64,000 nucleotides of DNA from Schleiferilactobacillus perolens DSM 12744 (GCF_001435585.1 NZ_AZEC01000001.1:434001-498000); one strand, 5' to 3'. Positions 16,301-26,091 are shown, counted from the first letter of the stretch. The notes: generated by a model from the letters alone, not told the origin. Program-made: numbers and translations.

Positions 16301-16321
16301 TTGGTCTCCATCGCTACACGA

Positions 16322-16356
16322 AACGTCCGGCAGATAAAAACTGTCGGCGTTTTTGC
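16322..16356 (+). terminator. Rho-independent terminator
   Basis: ACG-T-CCGGCAG and CTGTCGG-CGT pair around ATAAAAA, followed by TTTTTG. Ends the RNHCP transcript. Confidence 0.75.
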
Positions 16357-16422
16357 GTACTTCCGATAAGTAGTACAATCAGCTCTAAGCACCATAATTC
16401 TTTGTCAGAAGGACTGTTGCAT

Positions 16423-17301
16423 TTGAAAATCCAAGAAGGCTATATGCCATTCCATGAATACAAGACCTATTACCGGATCGTCGGCGAACCCAATCCAGAT
16501 AAGGCGCCACTGTTGCTGATCCATGGTGGCCCCGGGTCATCACACAACTATTTTGAACTCATTGATGACTATGCCAATACCGGCCGTCAGTTGATTATGT
16601 ATGACCAAGTTGGCTGTGGGAAATCGTCTTTACCAGAAGATCCAGCCGTGTACGTCAAAGAAACGTGGGCTGAAGAATTGATTGCACTGCGCAAGTACCT
16701 ACACTTGGATGAAGTGCACATGCTGGGGCAGTCTTGGGGCGGCATGTTGGAAATGTATTACCTGACCAGTTTCGATCCTAAAGGCATCAAGAGTGTCATG
16801 ATCGATGGTTCACCGTCGTCCATTAAGTTGTGGATTAAAGAGCAGCATCGGCTGATTTCTTACTTGAGCTATGAGGACCGCACGGCAATCGCAGAGGCGG
16901 AACGGACGGGCGATTTTGAGAACGTGAAGTATTTGGCGGCTAACGATCGGTATATGGAGCGGTATTGTTGGGATGATCCGGATGAGAATTCACCGGAACC
17001 GCTGCGTCGACCGACAAATGGTAAGAGAGCCAGCTTGATCGCTGAAGGGCCTAATGAGTTTACTGAGAATGGCACCATCAGCGACTTCGAAGTCACGGAC
17101 CAGTTGCACAAAATCCATGTACCTGTGCTGGTGACCAACGGGACCGATGATCTATGCACGCCGTTGATTGCCAAAACGGTGTATGACCATATTCCTGGTG
17201 CCAAGTGGCACTTATTTGCGAACAGTCGGCACTTAGCGCTGCTGGATCAGCACGATGAATTCATCCAAGTTTTGGATCAATGGCTCACTGCGCACGACTA
17301 G
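16423..17301 (+). CDS. pepI: Prolyl aminopeptidase-type alpha/beta hydrolase
   Basis: 292 residues from TTG 16423; AAGGA lies nine bases upstream, and the start KIQEGYMPFHEYKTYYRIVG matches the length and opening of Lactobacillus PepI (about 294 residues). HGGPG (34-38) forms the oxyanion hole and GQSWGG places the nucleophile at Ser104; a later aspartate (GTDDLC) and histidine (ANSRHLALLD) complete the triad. PepI releases N-terminal proline from short peptides in the cytoplasm. Its stop overlaps the converging tetR gene by 17 bases. Confidence 0.88.
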   Translation: MKIQEGYMPFHEYKTYYRIVGEPNPDKAPLLLIHGGPGSSHNYFELIDDYANTGRQLIMYDQVGCGKSSLPEDPAVYVKETWAEELIALRKYLHLDEVHMLGQSWGGMLEMYYLTSFDPKGIKSVMIDGSPSSIKLWIKEQHRLISYLSYEDRTAIAEAERTGDFENVKYLAANDRYMERYCWDDPDENSPEPLRRPTNGKRASLIAEGPNEFTENGTISDFEVTDQLHKIHVPVLVTNGTDDLCTPLIAKTVYDHIPGAKWHLFANSRHLALLDQHDEFIQVLDQWLTAHD

Positions 17302-17872
17302 AATAAAGGTTAGCATGAAGCAAATAGGGCAAACTGTTAATGATAATGGTTGCCACCTTATTTGGGGCTAGGTCATAATTGTTTTCTGACCAGCGGCGCA
17401 GGATCATGGTGAAGCTTGATTGAAAGGCAACAAAATAATATAGTGCCTCGTCATCCGATATTTCTGGATGACGTTTTTTTACAGGTACGATGAGTAGTCG
17501 ATATAGCTGATCAAATCCCTCTTGAATGGGAAAATCATTTCGGGTACGCAGGACAATCTGGTAGAACCAGCCATTCTGGCGAATGAATAGGAGGAATTCC
17601 TGAAGTGATGTCTGATCCAGGAAAGAGTGGTGCTGAAACTTTGCAGTGTCAGCGAACTCGGATAACAGTTCCTGTCGTTTACTGGCCTGTGTTTGGTCAA
17701 CTAAATCAAATACGTCTTGATAATGTGCATAGAAAGTTGATCGGTTAATATGCGCAGCGGCGCAAAGCTGACTGACTGTGATTGCCTCCGGCGCTGTGGT
17801 TTTGAGTAAGTGAAAAGTAATAGTTTGTAATTGGTGGTGCGTCGCCAACCAATGCCTGTTGTGTTCCGCCAT
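17285..17872 (-). CDS. TetR-family regulator
   Basis: 195 residues from ATG 17872, with GGAGGG nine bases upstream (a longer frame to 17983 would run into the divergent promoter). N-terminal helix-turn-helix: ITVSQLCAAAHINRSTFYAH then YQDVFDLVDQ. The C-terminal half resembles the TetR_C DhaS-like domain (FLLFIRQNGWFYQIVLR, YYFVAFQSSFTMILRRWSEN). Divergent from the dehydrogenase gene and likely its regulator through the TTTTAC-N12-GTAAAA dyad between them. Confidence 0.88.
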   Translation of the reverse strand: MAEHNRHWLATHHQLQTITFHLLKTTAPEAITVSQLCAAAHINRSTFYAHYQDVFDLVDQTQASKRQELLSEFADTAKFQHHSFLDQTSLQEFLLFIRQNGWFYQIVLRTRNDFPIQEGFDQLYRLLIVPVKKRHPEISDDEALYYFVAFQSSFTMILRRWSENNYDLAPNKVATIIINSLPYLLHANLYSSRAQ

Positions 17873-17898
17873 ACGACAACCCTCCAAAAATCCAACAC

Positions 17899-17949
17899 TT
17901 GTCTGAATATTGATGGCTGACTTTATTTTACCCACCTCGTAAAGTAAAA
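17899..17949 (+). promoter_or_regulatory. Dehydrogenase promoter with TetR-like dyad
   Basis: TTGTCT (17899-17904), 17 bases, TTTATT (17922-17927). TTTTAC (17926-17931) and GTAAAA (17944-17949) form an inverted repeat over the expected start site. Confidence 0.5.
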
Positions 17950-17970
17950 GCCATAAGGAGTGTGATTGGA

Positions 17971-18990
17971 ATGAAGGCTGCAATCTACAAAGGTAAGAAA
18001 AACATTGAGTTAGTGGAGTTACCTACACCACAGGCGGGGGATGATGATGTGGTGATTCAAAATATTTACGCCGGAATTTGCGGTTCGGATGTCGCGGTTT
18101 ACAATCACGGGACCGAAACTGGACATAAAGTCGGAATCAACCATGAGTTTGGCCATGAAGCAATCAGTCGAGTCGCAGAGGTGGGTAAGAATGTAACAGG
18201 TTTTAAGGTGGGAGAGCGTGTCTATCCTTATCCCCTGTATGCACGGGGAGATACTAGTCGGGCCGGTAGCATGGGGGCGTTTTCTGAATACATTCTGATT
18301 CCCAATGCGCAACTGAACAAGCAGCTTTATCCTGTGCCGCAGGCGATCGATACTCGGATTGGGGCAATGATTGAGCCCTTTACTGTGGGGACTTGTGCGG
18401 CACGTCATGGTGACCCTCACCAGGGCGATCAGGCTATTGTCTATGGTGCAGGAACAATTGGGTTATCCGCGGCTGTCGCATTGACACATTTTGGTGTCAA
18501 GCAGGTTGTAGTCGTGGACCAATCGGACTTTAGACTGAATATTGCGCGCCAATTGGGGTTCGAGACAATCAACAATGCTCATGAAGATGTCCGGCAAAAG
18601 GGGATTACACTGCTGGGCAGTACCTTTGGAATTCATGGAGAATGCCCAGATGCGGCAATTTTCATCGATGCGGTCGGACGTAATGATATTTTACATGATT
18701 TTATCGAGTTTGGACCAATCGACAGCCGCTTTGTTTCAGTGGGAATTAATAACACCAAACCAGATTTCAATTTTTTGGAGCTCACTTATGGATCAAAAAG
18801 TGTTGGTGGATCTGGTGGATATCGGCCGGAGGATGTGCATACGGTGATGACGATAATGGCCAGTCAACAATTCAATTTAGCCACAATGATTACCCAAGAA
18901 GTGGATCAAGCTCACTTAGAAGAAGGAATCAAGACGGCTACGGATGTTGACCATGCATTGAAGGTACTGGTTAATTATCATATTCAATAA
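17971..18990 (+). CDS. Zinc-type alcohol/polyol dehydrogenase (MDR superfamily)
   Basis: 339 residues from ATG 17971 with AAGGAG upstream. AGICGSD supplies the catalytic-zinc cysteine (C37) and NHEFGHEA the His/Glu ligands; the cofactor fold is seen in VYGAGTIGLSAAVAL. The cysteine cluster of the structural zinc is absent. The group includes threonine, sorbitol and 2,3-butanediol dehydrogenases; substrate not determinable. Divergent from a TetR regulator that probably controls it; a terminator follows directly. Confidence 0.9.
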   Translation: MKAAIYKGKKNIELVELPTPQAGDDDVVIQNIYAGICGSDVAVYNHGTETGHKVGINHEFGHEAISRVAEVGKNVTGFKVGERVYPYPLYARGDTSRAGSMGAFSEYILIPNAQLNKQLYPVPQAIDTRIGAMIEPFTVGTCAARHGDPHQGDQAIVYGAGTIGLSAAVALTHFGVKQVVVVDQSDFRLNIARQLGFETINNAHEDVRQKGITLLGSTFGIHGECPDAAIFIDAVGRNDILHDFIEFGPIDSRFVSVGINNTKPDFNFLELTYGSKSVGGSGGYRPEDVHTVMTIMASQQFNLATMITQEVDQAHLEEGIKTATDVDHALKVLVNYHIQ

Positions 18991-19000
18991 ACAATGTTGC

Positions 19001-19025
19001 AAAAGCTGCCGAGGCAGCTTTTTTG
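19001..19025 (+). terminator. Rho-independent terminator
   Basis: GCTGCC-GA-GGCAGC with flanking A and T runs (AAAA...TTTTTT). Ends the dehydrogenase transcript. Confidence 0.9.
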
Positions 19026-19129
19026 TTACCTGATTTGTAAAAAATTTCCCGGGAAATACTGGCCGCTACATTTTGTTGCTGGTAATCTGATGGGTACCGA
19101 CTTAAATTTAATTGCGAGGAGTGATGAGA

Positions 19130-19728
19130 ATGACGATCGGTCAACGATTAGCCACTGCGCGACAACATGGCAATCTGACGCAAGACAATGTGGCAGCCAA
19201 ACTGCACGTGACCCGCCAAACGGTGTCGAGTTGGGAAAATGAACGGACTTATCCTGATATTACAAGTTTGGTGGCTTTGAGCAGTTTGTATCAACTATCT
19301 TTAGACGACTTGATTCGAGAGGATGCGGACATGGTGAAAGCATGGCAAGGTAAAGAGGCCGCGTTGCGCGACGCGGCAATTATGATGCGGGTATCGTTAT
19401 TATTGGATGTGGGTTTTTGCTGTTTCTCTTGGCGCACGAAATGAAGGTACCAGGATTCGCGACTAGCCACGGCGTCGGTTTGTTAATTGTCCTGATGACC
19501 CTGACGAATGCATTGGCCATGCCGCGAATCGGCCGATATTATCGTGTTTTGCGGGGTACCACTGCAAAAAGAAATGTTTGGAGAGGTGTAATCCTAGTTG
19601 TTGGTCTCGTGGCAGTGACCGGTCTATTGGGCTGGACTCAGTACTCAAATTCATCCGTGGTGCTGGCTGTCGGCTATGCGGTAGCGATGGTGGTACTATT
19701 CTCACCACGTCAGCGGCAAGACCAGTAA
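19130..19728 (+). pseudogene. Xre regulator with membrane C-terminus, broken by a frameshift
   Basis: The first frame (from ATG 19130, GAGGAG eight bases upstream) encodes a good helix-turn-helix (IGQRLATARQHGNLTQDNVA, VTRQTVSSWENERTYPDI) and stops at 19444. The second frame, open across 19370-19728, encodes a membrane helix IVIIGCGFLLFLLAHEM and two more (GVGLLIVLMTLTNALAM, GVILVVGLVAVTGLLG). Joining them near 19370-19377 restores the usual Xre + transmembrane layout of about 198 residues, with a helical VKAWQGKEAALRD linker. A one-base change, a sequencing error or, less likely, programmed shifting could explain it. The HTH half alone could still bind DNA. Confidence 0.7.
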
Positions 19729-19730
19729 TG

Positions 19731-19763
19731 TAAAAAAGCACCATTCATCAATGAACAGTGCTT
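19731..19763 (+). terminator. Rho-independent terminator
   Basis: AAAGCAC-C-ATTCAT-CA-ATGAA-CA-GTGCTTT hairpin directly after the frameshifted gene; tail is weak in T on the plus strand, richer on the minus strand, so it may serve both sides. Confidence 0.6.
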
Positions 19764-19788
19764 TGGCTAGTAGATGCAACGGTACTCG

Positions 19789-20949
19789 CTACGACAACAG
19801 GTGCTTAAAAGTAAGTGGTTCCTCGCCAGTATTCAGCAATTCGCGCAGAATTACTGAGCAACCACCCAGCAAGGTGCATTGACGGACATCGGATACAAGA
19901 TCTATCTGAATTGGACTGCTTGCGTGCTTGGGGATATTGTTTTGAATTTTGATCAATAATTCAGGAAGCGCCTGTATCAGGCGAGAATTCAGAGCAATTC
20001 GTTCTGGGCCGATTGTCATTGTGACATTGTAGATGACATTAGCGATGTAGTAGCAGAAGTCATTGAGGATTCCAGTAATCAAAGAATCCGGTCTGCGATA
20101 CCAACTCACCAATCGCTCCAAATCAAAGTTCTTCCAGCCTGTTCTTTCACGGACAATCTGAAGTATGGCTGTTTCAGAACAGATACTCTCGATTGTTCTC
20201 AGTTGTCCGCGGCTGCTGAGACTATGATCATATACGACACTTTGGCCAATTTCGCCAGCTTCACCATGATTGCCAGTACGCAAGCGACCGTCGATGATAA
20301 TGCCAGCACCAATCCCTTGGTGGATGCTGATACATATCAGGTCTTTGGATCGTTGATGGTTATCAAAATCACGGACATAGATTGCTGATAGGTTGGCTTC
20401 ATTTTCAATTTTTACCGGGACGTGAAGGGTGGTATTCAGTTGCGTGGCGACATCAACTTTTTTAAAATCAAGAAACGGTGAAAAAACGACTTGATTTTGA
20501 TCAACAATACCATGAACGGCGACGGCGACTCCTCGCAAAGGAACTCCCTTTGGAGCATCTGCATCTTGTGCATGTGCAATCATTATTTGCATTCGTTTTT
20601 GAATATCGTGGTCTGGTTCTGCGTATTCGGTCACGGAAAATACACTGGCATCAATCCGGCTCATCATGCGATATACGACATCTTCACCCAACTCATATAT
20701 GACAACATACCCAAAATCGACATTGAGCTGCAAGTTTGTCGGACGGCGACCGCCGCTACTTGTGCTTTCGCCAGGACCAAGCTCTGTGACAAAACCCTGA
20801 TTAATCAGTTTGTCGACAATTTCGGACACCGAGGGCTTGTTTAGTCCGAGGTTGCGGGATATTTGGCTTCGCGAAATAGTGCCATTAGCAATAATTTGCC
20901 GGATTACTTTTTGCTCATTCATCTGTCGGATGGGATTCGTTTTGTCCAT
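19789..20949 (-). CDS. ROK-family transcriptional regulator (XylR/NagC type)
   Basis: 386 residues. N-terminal winged helix (QKVIRQIIANGTISRSQISR, LGLNKPSVSEIVDKLINQGF) followed by a ROK sugar-sensing fold (GVAVAVHGIVDQ, GIGAGIIIDGRLRTGNHGEA, GEIGQSVV). The zinc CxCGxxGCxE cluster of many ROK proteins is not present; only one cysteine sits there. The gene follows the glycosidase operon on the same strand and very likely controls it through the TTTGTTAG palindrome at the operon promoter. Ribosome site at the start is weak. Confidence 0.9.
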   Translation of the reverse strand: MDKTNPIRQMNEQKVIRQIIANGTISRSQISRNLGLNKPSVSEIVDKLINQGFVTELGPGESTSSGGRRPTNLQLNVDFGYVVIYELGEDVVYRMMSRIDASVFSVTEYAEPDHDIQKRMQIMIAHAQDADAPKGVPLRGVAVAVHGIVDQNQVVFSPFLDFKKVDVATQLNTTLHVPVKIENEANLSAIYVRDFDNHQRSKDLICISIHQGIGAGIIIDGRLRTGNHGEAGEIGQSVVYDHSLSSRGQLRTIESICSETAILQIVRERTGWKNFDLERLVSWYRRPDSLITGILNDFCYYIANVIYNVTMTIGPERIALNSRLIQALPELLIKIQNNIPKHASSPIQIDLVSDVRQCTLLGGCSVILRELLNTGEEPLTFKHLLS

Positions 20950-20998
20950 GACGTTTTCGACTCACTTTTTCTAAGTTTAATCGGCTAAGCGATGACTT

Positions 20999-22369
20999 CT
21001 AGGAGCTTTTCACCTCTGCTTTGATTAATTTCATCCCTGGAAAGAGGGCATGGCTGAAAGATCCTGGAAGATGGATACAACCGTCAACAATCCCTGGCGA
21101 AATATTTGATTGTCCTAACGAGACTACCTTTTTGATGGGTGCGATGGGCAGTTGATGCAGATCAATACGATCTTGACGTTCTTTCATGGGAAAAAGATAG
21201 TAGGCATCCGCTTTTTCAGTAATGGCACAGCCAAGCTTTTCTGTGGCTTGGATAATTTCTGGAGAACATGCGCGTGTTCCGTAAATTCCGTCACCATTGA
21301 GTGATAGCCAGCCACCCAGATCGTGCAGTGCTTTTTTAGCCGGTGTAGGAATTAACCCCTGTGCAGTTGGGCCAACACCGAATACGACATTCCCGCCTAG
21401 TGTGACTATTTTTAGCAAATCGCTAATGATTTGTTTAGTGGATTTATATTGATCATGGGGAATATAACCCCAATTTCTAGCCAGTGGAATGTTGCTTTCC
21501 CATGGAATCGTAGGTCGGGTAGCTAGGGTGGGAATTTGTCGTTCTGGTGTCACGTAATTTTCGAATCTGCCACCAACGGTTCGATCGACTACCAGCATTT
21601 GTGGTTGTCGTGAGCGAACTTGATCCATGAGCTCAGCTAAGTGGAGTGGCTCCTGCGGATCTTTTACCCAACCGGCGTCCAACCATAGCATCGCCAGGGG
21701 ACCGTATTGGGTGGTGATTTCCTGCAATTGTTGGTGAACGAAATGAACGTAACGTGTCCACTTCTCTGGCTCTTCTCTAATATCATACCCCACTGTGCGA
21801 CCATAGTGTGTTTTTGGTGACGGCCAGTAATTTTCACTGTACCAATCGGCCTTAGAATAATACGCACCAACCGCAATGTTCGCCTGACGCATGGCTTTGG
21901 TAAAAGCACCAAAGACATCCTCATAACGGTCATTGTGGTACGGGTAGTGTGGGTTGGTGATTTTGTAGTTACTTGCATTGGTATCGTACATATTGAACCC
22001 ATCGTGATGTTTCGTTGTGAAAATAGCATATGTAATGCCTGCTTGGCGAAACAATTCAGCCCAATGGTAGGGATCGTAATGGGTCGGGCTGAATTGGTTT
22101 GCTAGTTTCCAGTAATCCCTTTGTAATTGCGCCATATTTGAACGAAAGGCAGTTGGTTGGCGCGCCCACTGATCTTGGGCTGACAACTGCCAAGATTCCA
22201 CGATGCCAGCCTGCGCATATAACCCCCAGTGGATTAAGAGACCGACCTTTTGATCTTGAAACCACGATAAAGACTTTTTTAATGCATGAAACTCTGGATA
22301 TGGCTCGTAGTCTTCTAAGGACCAATTATGGTTTTTCTGCTCTTCAATGTCTTTTCGCATATTAATCAT
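20999..22369 (-). CDS. Alpha-L-fucosidase, GH29 family
   Basis: 456 residues without signal peptide, so cytoplasmic. GH29 landmarks: VGLLIHWGLYAQAG, FTTKHHDGFNMYDT, GAYYSKADWY and MLWLDAGW with the catalytic nucleophile Asp231. It would remove alpha-linked fucose from a sugar taken up by the cell. Starts 10 bases after the GH3 gene stop; ATG 22360 is an alternative start. Operon order is EIIC, GH3, GH29, then the ROK regulator. Specificity for a particular fucosyl linkage cannot be read. Confidence 0.92.
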   Translation of the reverse strand: MINMRKDIEEQKNHNWSLEDYEPYPEFHALKKSLSWFQDQKVGLLIHWGLYAQAGIVESWQLSAQDQWARQPTAFRSNMAQLQRDYWKLANQFSPTHYDPYHWAELFRQAGITYAIFTTKHHDGFNMYDTNASNYKITNPHYPYHNDRYEDVFGAFTKAMRQANIAVGAYYSKADWYSENYWPSPKTHYGRTVGYDIREEPEKWTRYVHFVHQQLQEITTQYGPLAMLWLDAGWVKDPQEPLHLAELMDQVRSRQPQMLVVDRTVGGRFENYVTPERQIPTLATRPTIPWESNIPLARNWGYIPHDQYKSTKQIISDLLKIVTLGGNVVFGVGPTAQGLIPTPAKKALHDLGGWLSLNGDGIYGTRACSPEIIQATEKLGCAITEKADAYYLFPMKERQDRIDLHQLPIAPIKKVVSLGQSNISPGIVDGCIHLPGSFSHALFPGMKLIKAEVKSS

Positions 22370-22379
22370 TCACCGCCGA

Positions 22380-24632
22380 TCAAAGCTGTACGGTCTTTGT
22401 GAGATTGTCGACTCGAAGTTCTAGAGCATCTGGTAATGTCCAGTCGCCATTCAAATCAATGTATTTCACTTGGCCTAGGGGCAACGAGAAGACGACTTCT
22501 TGGGTGCTGTTTGCTGGCAAAGTGTTGCGGACAAAGGCCTTCAGCATATCTCTTCTTTGAATCACGGTACCGCCAAATAGTTTAACAAAAATCAATGTCG
22601 ATTCATGGATGACATGGTTTGAGCGGTTTGAAACTTGAACAGAACCAAGGATCGTATTCGCAGACAAGGAAACGGTCAGATTTGAATAATTGATTTTGCC
22701 ATAATGGAGACCATAGCCAAAAGGAAACTCAGGTGATCCTGACAAATCATAATAGTCTTCATTTTTTGGTGCGTCCCGTTGGTAATAGTAGACCGGAAGT
22801 TGACCACTGTTTTTTGGATAAGTCATACTTAGTCGCCCGGATGGATCAACTTTTCCGGTCAGTACGTCGACAATTGCGTTTCCGCCCTGTTGTCCGGGAT
22901 ACCAAGCCGTGATGACAGCAGCGGAGGCAGGCAGGACATATTTTAGGCTATGCGGGCGGCCTTCAATTAACACGGTCACGATTGGTTTTCCAGTTTTCTC
23001 TAAAGCTTGAATGAGTTGGTTTTGTGCGCCACCAAGAGCAAGTGAGGCCAGGTCAACATTCTCACCTGAATCCATGTTAATCCCTTTAGAAGAAACGGCA
23101 CCGTTATCCAGGAATTTGAGGTTGAATTCACGGGTGCTTGAACCGCCCAGAAACGCAATAATCACATCCGCATTGGCCGCCTTGGTGACAGCCTCCTGAA
23201 TTAGGCCCGCGCTGTTAGATCGATCACGGATCTCGCAACCAAGGGCATAATCTGCCGTATCAAATGCGGCCCGAATGGATGCAAGGGGGGTCTTAGTCAT
23301 AAATTCCACAGTTTGTGGGGCGGTATAGTCACCTAACAAATTATAGAAAGCATTTGCGTTCGGGCCGACGACCAGAACTTTTTTCTGACGATTAAGAGGA
23401 AGAACGGCAGGGTCATTTTTTAGTAAGGTGATGCTTTCAGTGCTGATCTGGTGATTGAGTTTCTGTGTTTCATCCTGTGTTGGGTGGAACGAAGGAAACG
23501 GATTGTCGAATAGCCCAAGCAAAAACTTGATGCGTAACACATGACTTACCGCGCGATCCAATGCTGCAGACATATTAGTATCGAAATTGTCGGCAATTTG
23601 AGTGTAAACATTATCCCATAGGCTCAAATCAACACCAGCATTCAATGCAGCGATGATTGCCTGTTTAGGGGAATCGTATAGCTGAGCTAACCGATCTAAG
23701 GCAGTGCCATCAGACATGAGTAATCCTTGAAATTGATATCGGTGGCGCAAACTAGTCAGTAATGACGCGTTAGCATGACAGGGAACACCGTCAATATCGT
23801 TATATGCAACCATTACACCAGCCGCATTTTTAACAGCGTTAAAGAGCGGTGTATACACTTCTTTAAATTCTCGGGCACCCATTGATACGCTGCCGGAATT
23901 ATGTCCGCCTAAAACCTCACCCTGTGCAATAAAATGTTTTAGTACCACACCAATGTGGCCATCTTGCTCTGTTGTAGATGGAACCGGAGCTGCTCCAAAA
24001 TCAACATTTTCCTGAATCAAGTGGCCCTGAAAGCCATTTACGATGGCTTGACTGAATTGAGCACTTAACATAGGATCCTCACCAAAACATTCCTCTGTGC
24101 GCCCCCAACGCGGATCTTTTGCTAAATCAAGCGTAGAAACGAGAGCAAGATTGATCCCCAAATTACGTAGTTCCTTAGCCTGTAGACCAGCCATTTCAGT
24201 CATTAGGGCGGTGTCAAAGCTATTTCCTTTGCCAATATTAGTTGGATAGGATACGCCATTTAATCCTTGGTGACCATGGGGACATTCCTCAGAGAAAAGT
24301 GGAGGAATACCAAGACGTGAGTGGTTGACCACGTAGTCTCGCATGAGTTGAATTAGATCATGTGCTTCTTGACCAGTGACACCATTGTCAAAGTTAACAC
24401 CACTCCAGGGATCGGCTCGTAACACACCATATAATGCACCAATACCTCCACCCCATTTAACGTGCTGCTTAAAGTAGTCAGTCAGCTTGACGCCATCTTG
24501 ATCCTTTTTATAGCATTTCCAGCCATAAAGATGCTGATTAACCTGCCCAACCTTTTCTTTCAATGTCATTCGGCCTAACAGATCAGAGGTTCTTTCGTTA
24601 ATCGTAAGTGTTTTGTTTTGATAGGGTAGCAT
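22380..24632 (-). CDS. Beta-glucosidase/xylosidase-type GH3 glycosidase
   Basis: 750 residues, three-part GH3 layout: N-terminal barrel (LGIPPLFSEECPHGHQGLNG, DPRWGRTEECFGEDPMLSAQ, LKHFIAQGE), nucleophile in LLMSDGTALDRL, second alpha/beta domain from about residue 380 (LNHQISTESITLLKND, FLGGSSTREFN) and a fibronectin-like C-terminal domain (FPFGYGLHYGKINYSNLTVS). No signal peptide. It would cleave a beta-linked glucose, xylose or GlcNAc unit. Lies 10 bases downstream of the EIIC gene and directly upstream of the fucosidase, so the pair may take apart one fucosylated substrate. Confidence 0.93.
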   Translation of the reverse strand: MLPYQNKTLTINERTSDLLGRMTLKEKVGQVNQHLYGWKCYKKDQDGVKLTDYFKQHVKWGGGIGALYGVLRADPWSGVNFDNGVTGQEAHDLIQLMRDYVVNHSRLGIPPLFSEECPHGHQGLNGVSYPTNIGKGNSFDTALMTEMAGLQAKELRNLGINLALVSTLDLAKDPRWGRTEECFGEDPMLSAQFSQAIVNGFQGHLIQENVDFGAAPVPSTTEQDGHIGVVLKHFIAQGEVLGGHNSGSVSMGAREFKEVYTPLFNAVKNAAGVMVAYNDIDGVPCHANASLLTSLRHRYQFQGLLMSDGTALDRLAQLYDSPKQAIIAALNAGVDLSLWDNVYTQIADNFDTNMSAALDRAVSHVLRIKFLLGLFDNPFPSFHPTQDETQKLNHQISTESITLLKNDPAVLPLNRQKKVLVVGPNANAFYNLLGDYTAPQTVEFMTKTPLASIRAAFDTADYALGCEIRDRSNSAGLIQEAVTKAANADVIIAFLGGSSTREFNLKFLDNGAVSSKGINMDSGENVDLASLALGGAQNQLIQALEKTGKPIVTVLIEGRPHSLKYVLPASAAVITAWYPGQQGGNAIVDVLTGKVDPSGRLSMTYPKNSGQLPVYYYQRDAPKNEDYYDLSGSPEFPFGYGLHYGKINYSNLTVSLSANTILGSVQVSNRSNHVIHESTLIFVKLFGGTVIQRRDMLKAFVRNTLPANSTQEVVFSLPLGQVKYIDLNGDWTLPDALELRVDNLTKTVQL

Positions 24633-24642
24633 AACGTCCTCC

Positions 24643-25971
24643 TTACGCTTTAGCTTCGTTAGTAGACTTCACTTTATTGCTGGCCATCACGAATGGAATG
24701 TAAATCAGAACATCTAGGGCAAGCAAGAGGAAAGTGAGGATGGTTGCTGGAATATTACCAGCAGTGGAAACATACGTCTGAATACCAGTTGGCGTAATCC
24801 AAGGCGCCATTGCCACCATTCGTCCGACGATACCGATGTTGGTCAATACATATGCAATGACCAGATTCAATGACGGGATGAGTGCGGCTGGAATCATAAA
24901 GATTGGGTTCATCACAACTGGTAAACCGAACATGATCGGTTCAGCAATATTGAATACGCTGGGAACCAGTGCTAACTTAGCGATGCTCTTTTGTGCTTCT
25001 AATTTGGATACGAGGAAGATGGCGATGATTAGGGCCATCATACAGCCACCACCGCCAAGCAAGCCATAGCTGCCGATGAACGGTCCATTAACAATGTTGG
25101 GGATGGCTTGGTGATGGGCGAAAGCCGTCATATTTTCTTGAATTGATTGCAGTTGAGGCGCTGTGGTGATTGGCGATAAGATACTGGAACCATGGAGTCC
25201 AAATACCCAGAGAAAGTCCGAAATGAACTGTAGGAAAATCATTCCGACTGGGGAAAGGACAAATCCGCGTAACGGCGTTTGAATTGCTGTATTGATAATG
25301 TCAGGGATACTCAGCTTAGACAATGTCGTAATTGCATAAACTGGAACAGCCACAACGATCAACACCAGAACTTCTGGAATTAAAGAATTGAAGGTCGATG
25401 CCACTGCAGGTGGGACGCCGTCGGGCAGCTTGATTTTTAATTTATCGTATTGTGAAAAATGGACAAACAGTTCAGTGCCCAAAATACCGGCAAACATGGC
25501 TACGAATAAACCGGATGAGCTTGTCAGACTCTGCATGAAGATACCTGTTGCTTCAGCAGTTTTACCGTTAGTGAGCGTTACCTGACTGGTGACAGGCATC
25601 ATCAAGAACATGAGCGCGACGCTCAAACCACCGGCATTGATGGAATTAAATCCAGATGCAGAGATGCGGCCGTTGTTGACATACCAGGTGCTTAGATTTA
25701 CCCCGATGTTGTAACAAACCAAGATTGCCAAAATACCAAGAGTGGCGTTATTCATTAAGGTTGCTAAGTTTGCCAACTGCGATAAATCGACAAATTGGTT
25801 AACCCATGCGTTTGAAAATATCAGAGCGTTTAACAAGATAAAGATTGATGCCGCCATAATCAGCGGCATTGTGACGATAAAACTGTCACGAATAGATGTT
25901 AAATGGCGCTGATTATTCAATTTGGTGGCGATTGGCAACAGTTTATCGGATAATTTATCCACAATCTTCAT
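24643..25971 (-). CDS. PTS EIIC permease, cellobiose family
   Basis: 442 residues, about ten membrane helices. Family blocks: LPIATKLNNQRHLTSIRDSF, LQFISDFLWVFGLHGSSILS, YGLLGGGGCMMALIIAIFL and PSVFNIAEPIMFGLPVVMNP. EIIA and EIIB partners are not in the operon and must come from elsewhere. First gene of a three-gene catabolic operon with GH3 and GH29 enzymes, so its sugar is probably a beta-glycoside that carries fucose (inference). AGGAGG precedes the start. Confidence 0.93.
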   Translation of the reverse strand: MKIVDKLSDKLLPIATKLNNQRHLTSIRDSFIVTMPLIMAASIFILLNALIFSNAWVNQFVDLSQLANLATLMNNATLGILAILVCYNIGVNLSTWYVNNGRISASGFNSINAGGLSVALMFLMMPVTSQVTLTNGKTAEATGIFMQSLTSSSGLFVAMFAGILGTELFVHFSQYDKLKIKLPDGVPPAVASTFNSLIPEVLVLIVVAVPVYAITTLSKLSIPDIINTAIQTPLRGFVLSPVGMIFLQFISDFLWVFGLHGSSILSPITTAPQLQSIQENMTAFAHHQAIPNIVNGPFIGSYGLLGGGGCMMALIIAIFLVSKLEAQKSIAKLALVPSVFNIAEPIMFGLPVVMNPIFMIPAALIPSLNLVIAYVLTNIGIVGRMVAMAPWITPTGIQTYVSTAGNIPATILTFLLLALDVLIYIPFVMASNKVKSTNEAKA

Positions 25972-26061
25972 AACCTTTTTCCTCCTCAGAACAAGTGTGA
26001 TTTCGACCGCCCGGAGAACTAGTATTGGTGTTCTAAAGGCGTATTTGAATGATTCCAGATG

Positions 26062-26082
26062 TTTGTTAGCGTCCCTAACAAA
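26062..26082. promoter_or_regulatory. Operator of the glycosidase operon
   Basis: TTTGTTAG-N5-CTAACAAA, a perfect palindrome just downstream of the -10 box; typical architecture for a ROK-family repressor. Confidence 0.8.
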
Positions 26083-26091
26083 CTCAACAAA

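Noticed and set aside
19370-19377. Programmed frameshifting in the HTH-membrane gene
   Set aside because: No clear slippery heptamer followed by a stem was found; mutation or sequencing error is simpler.
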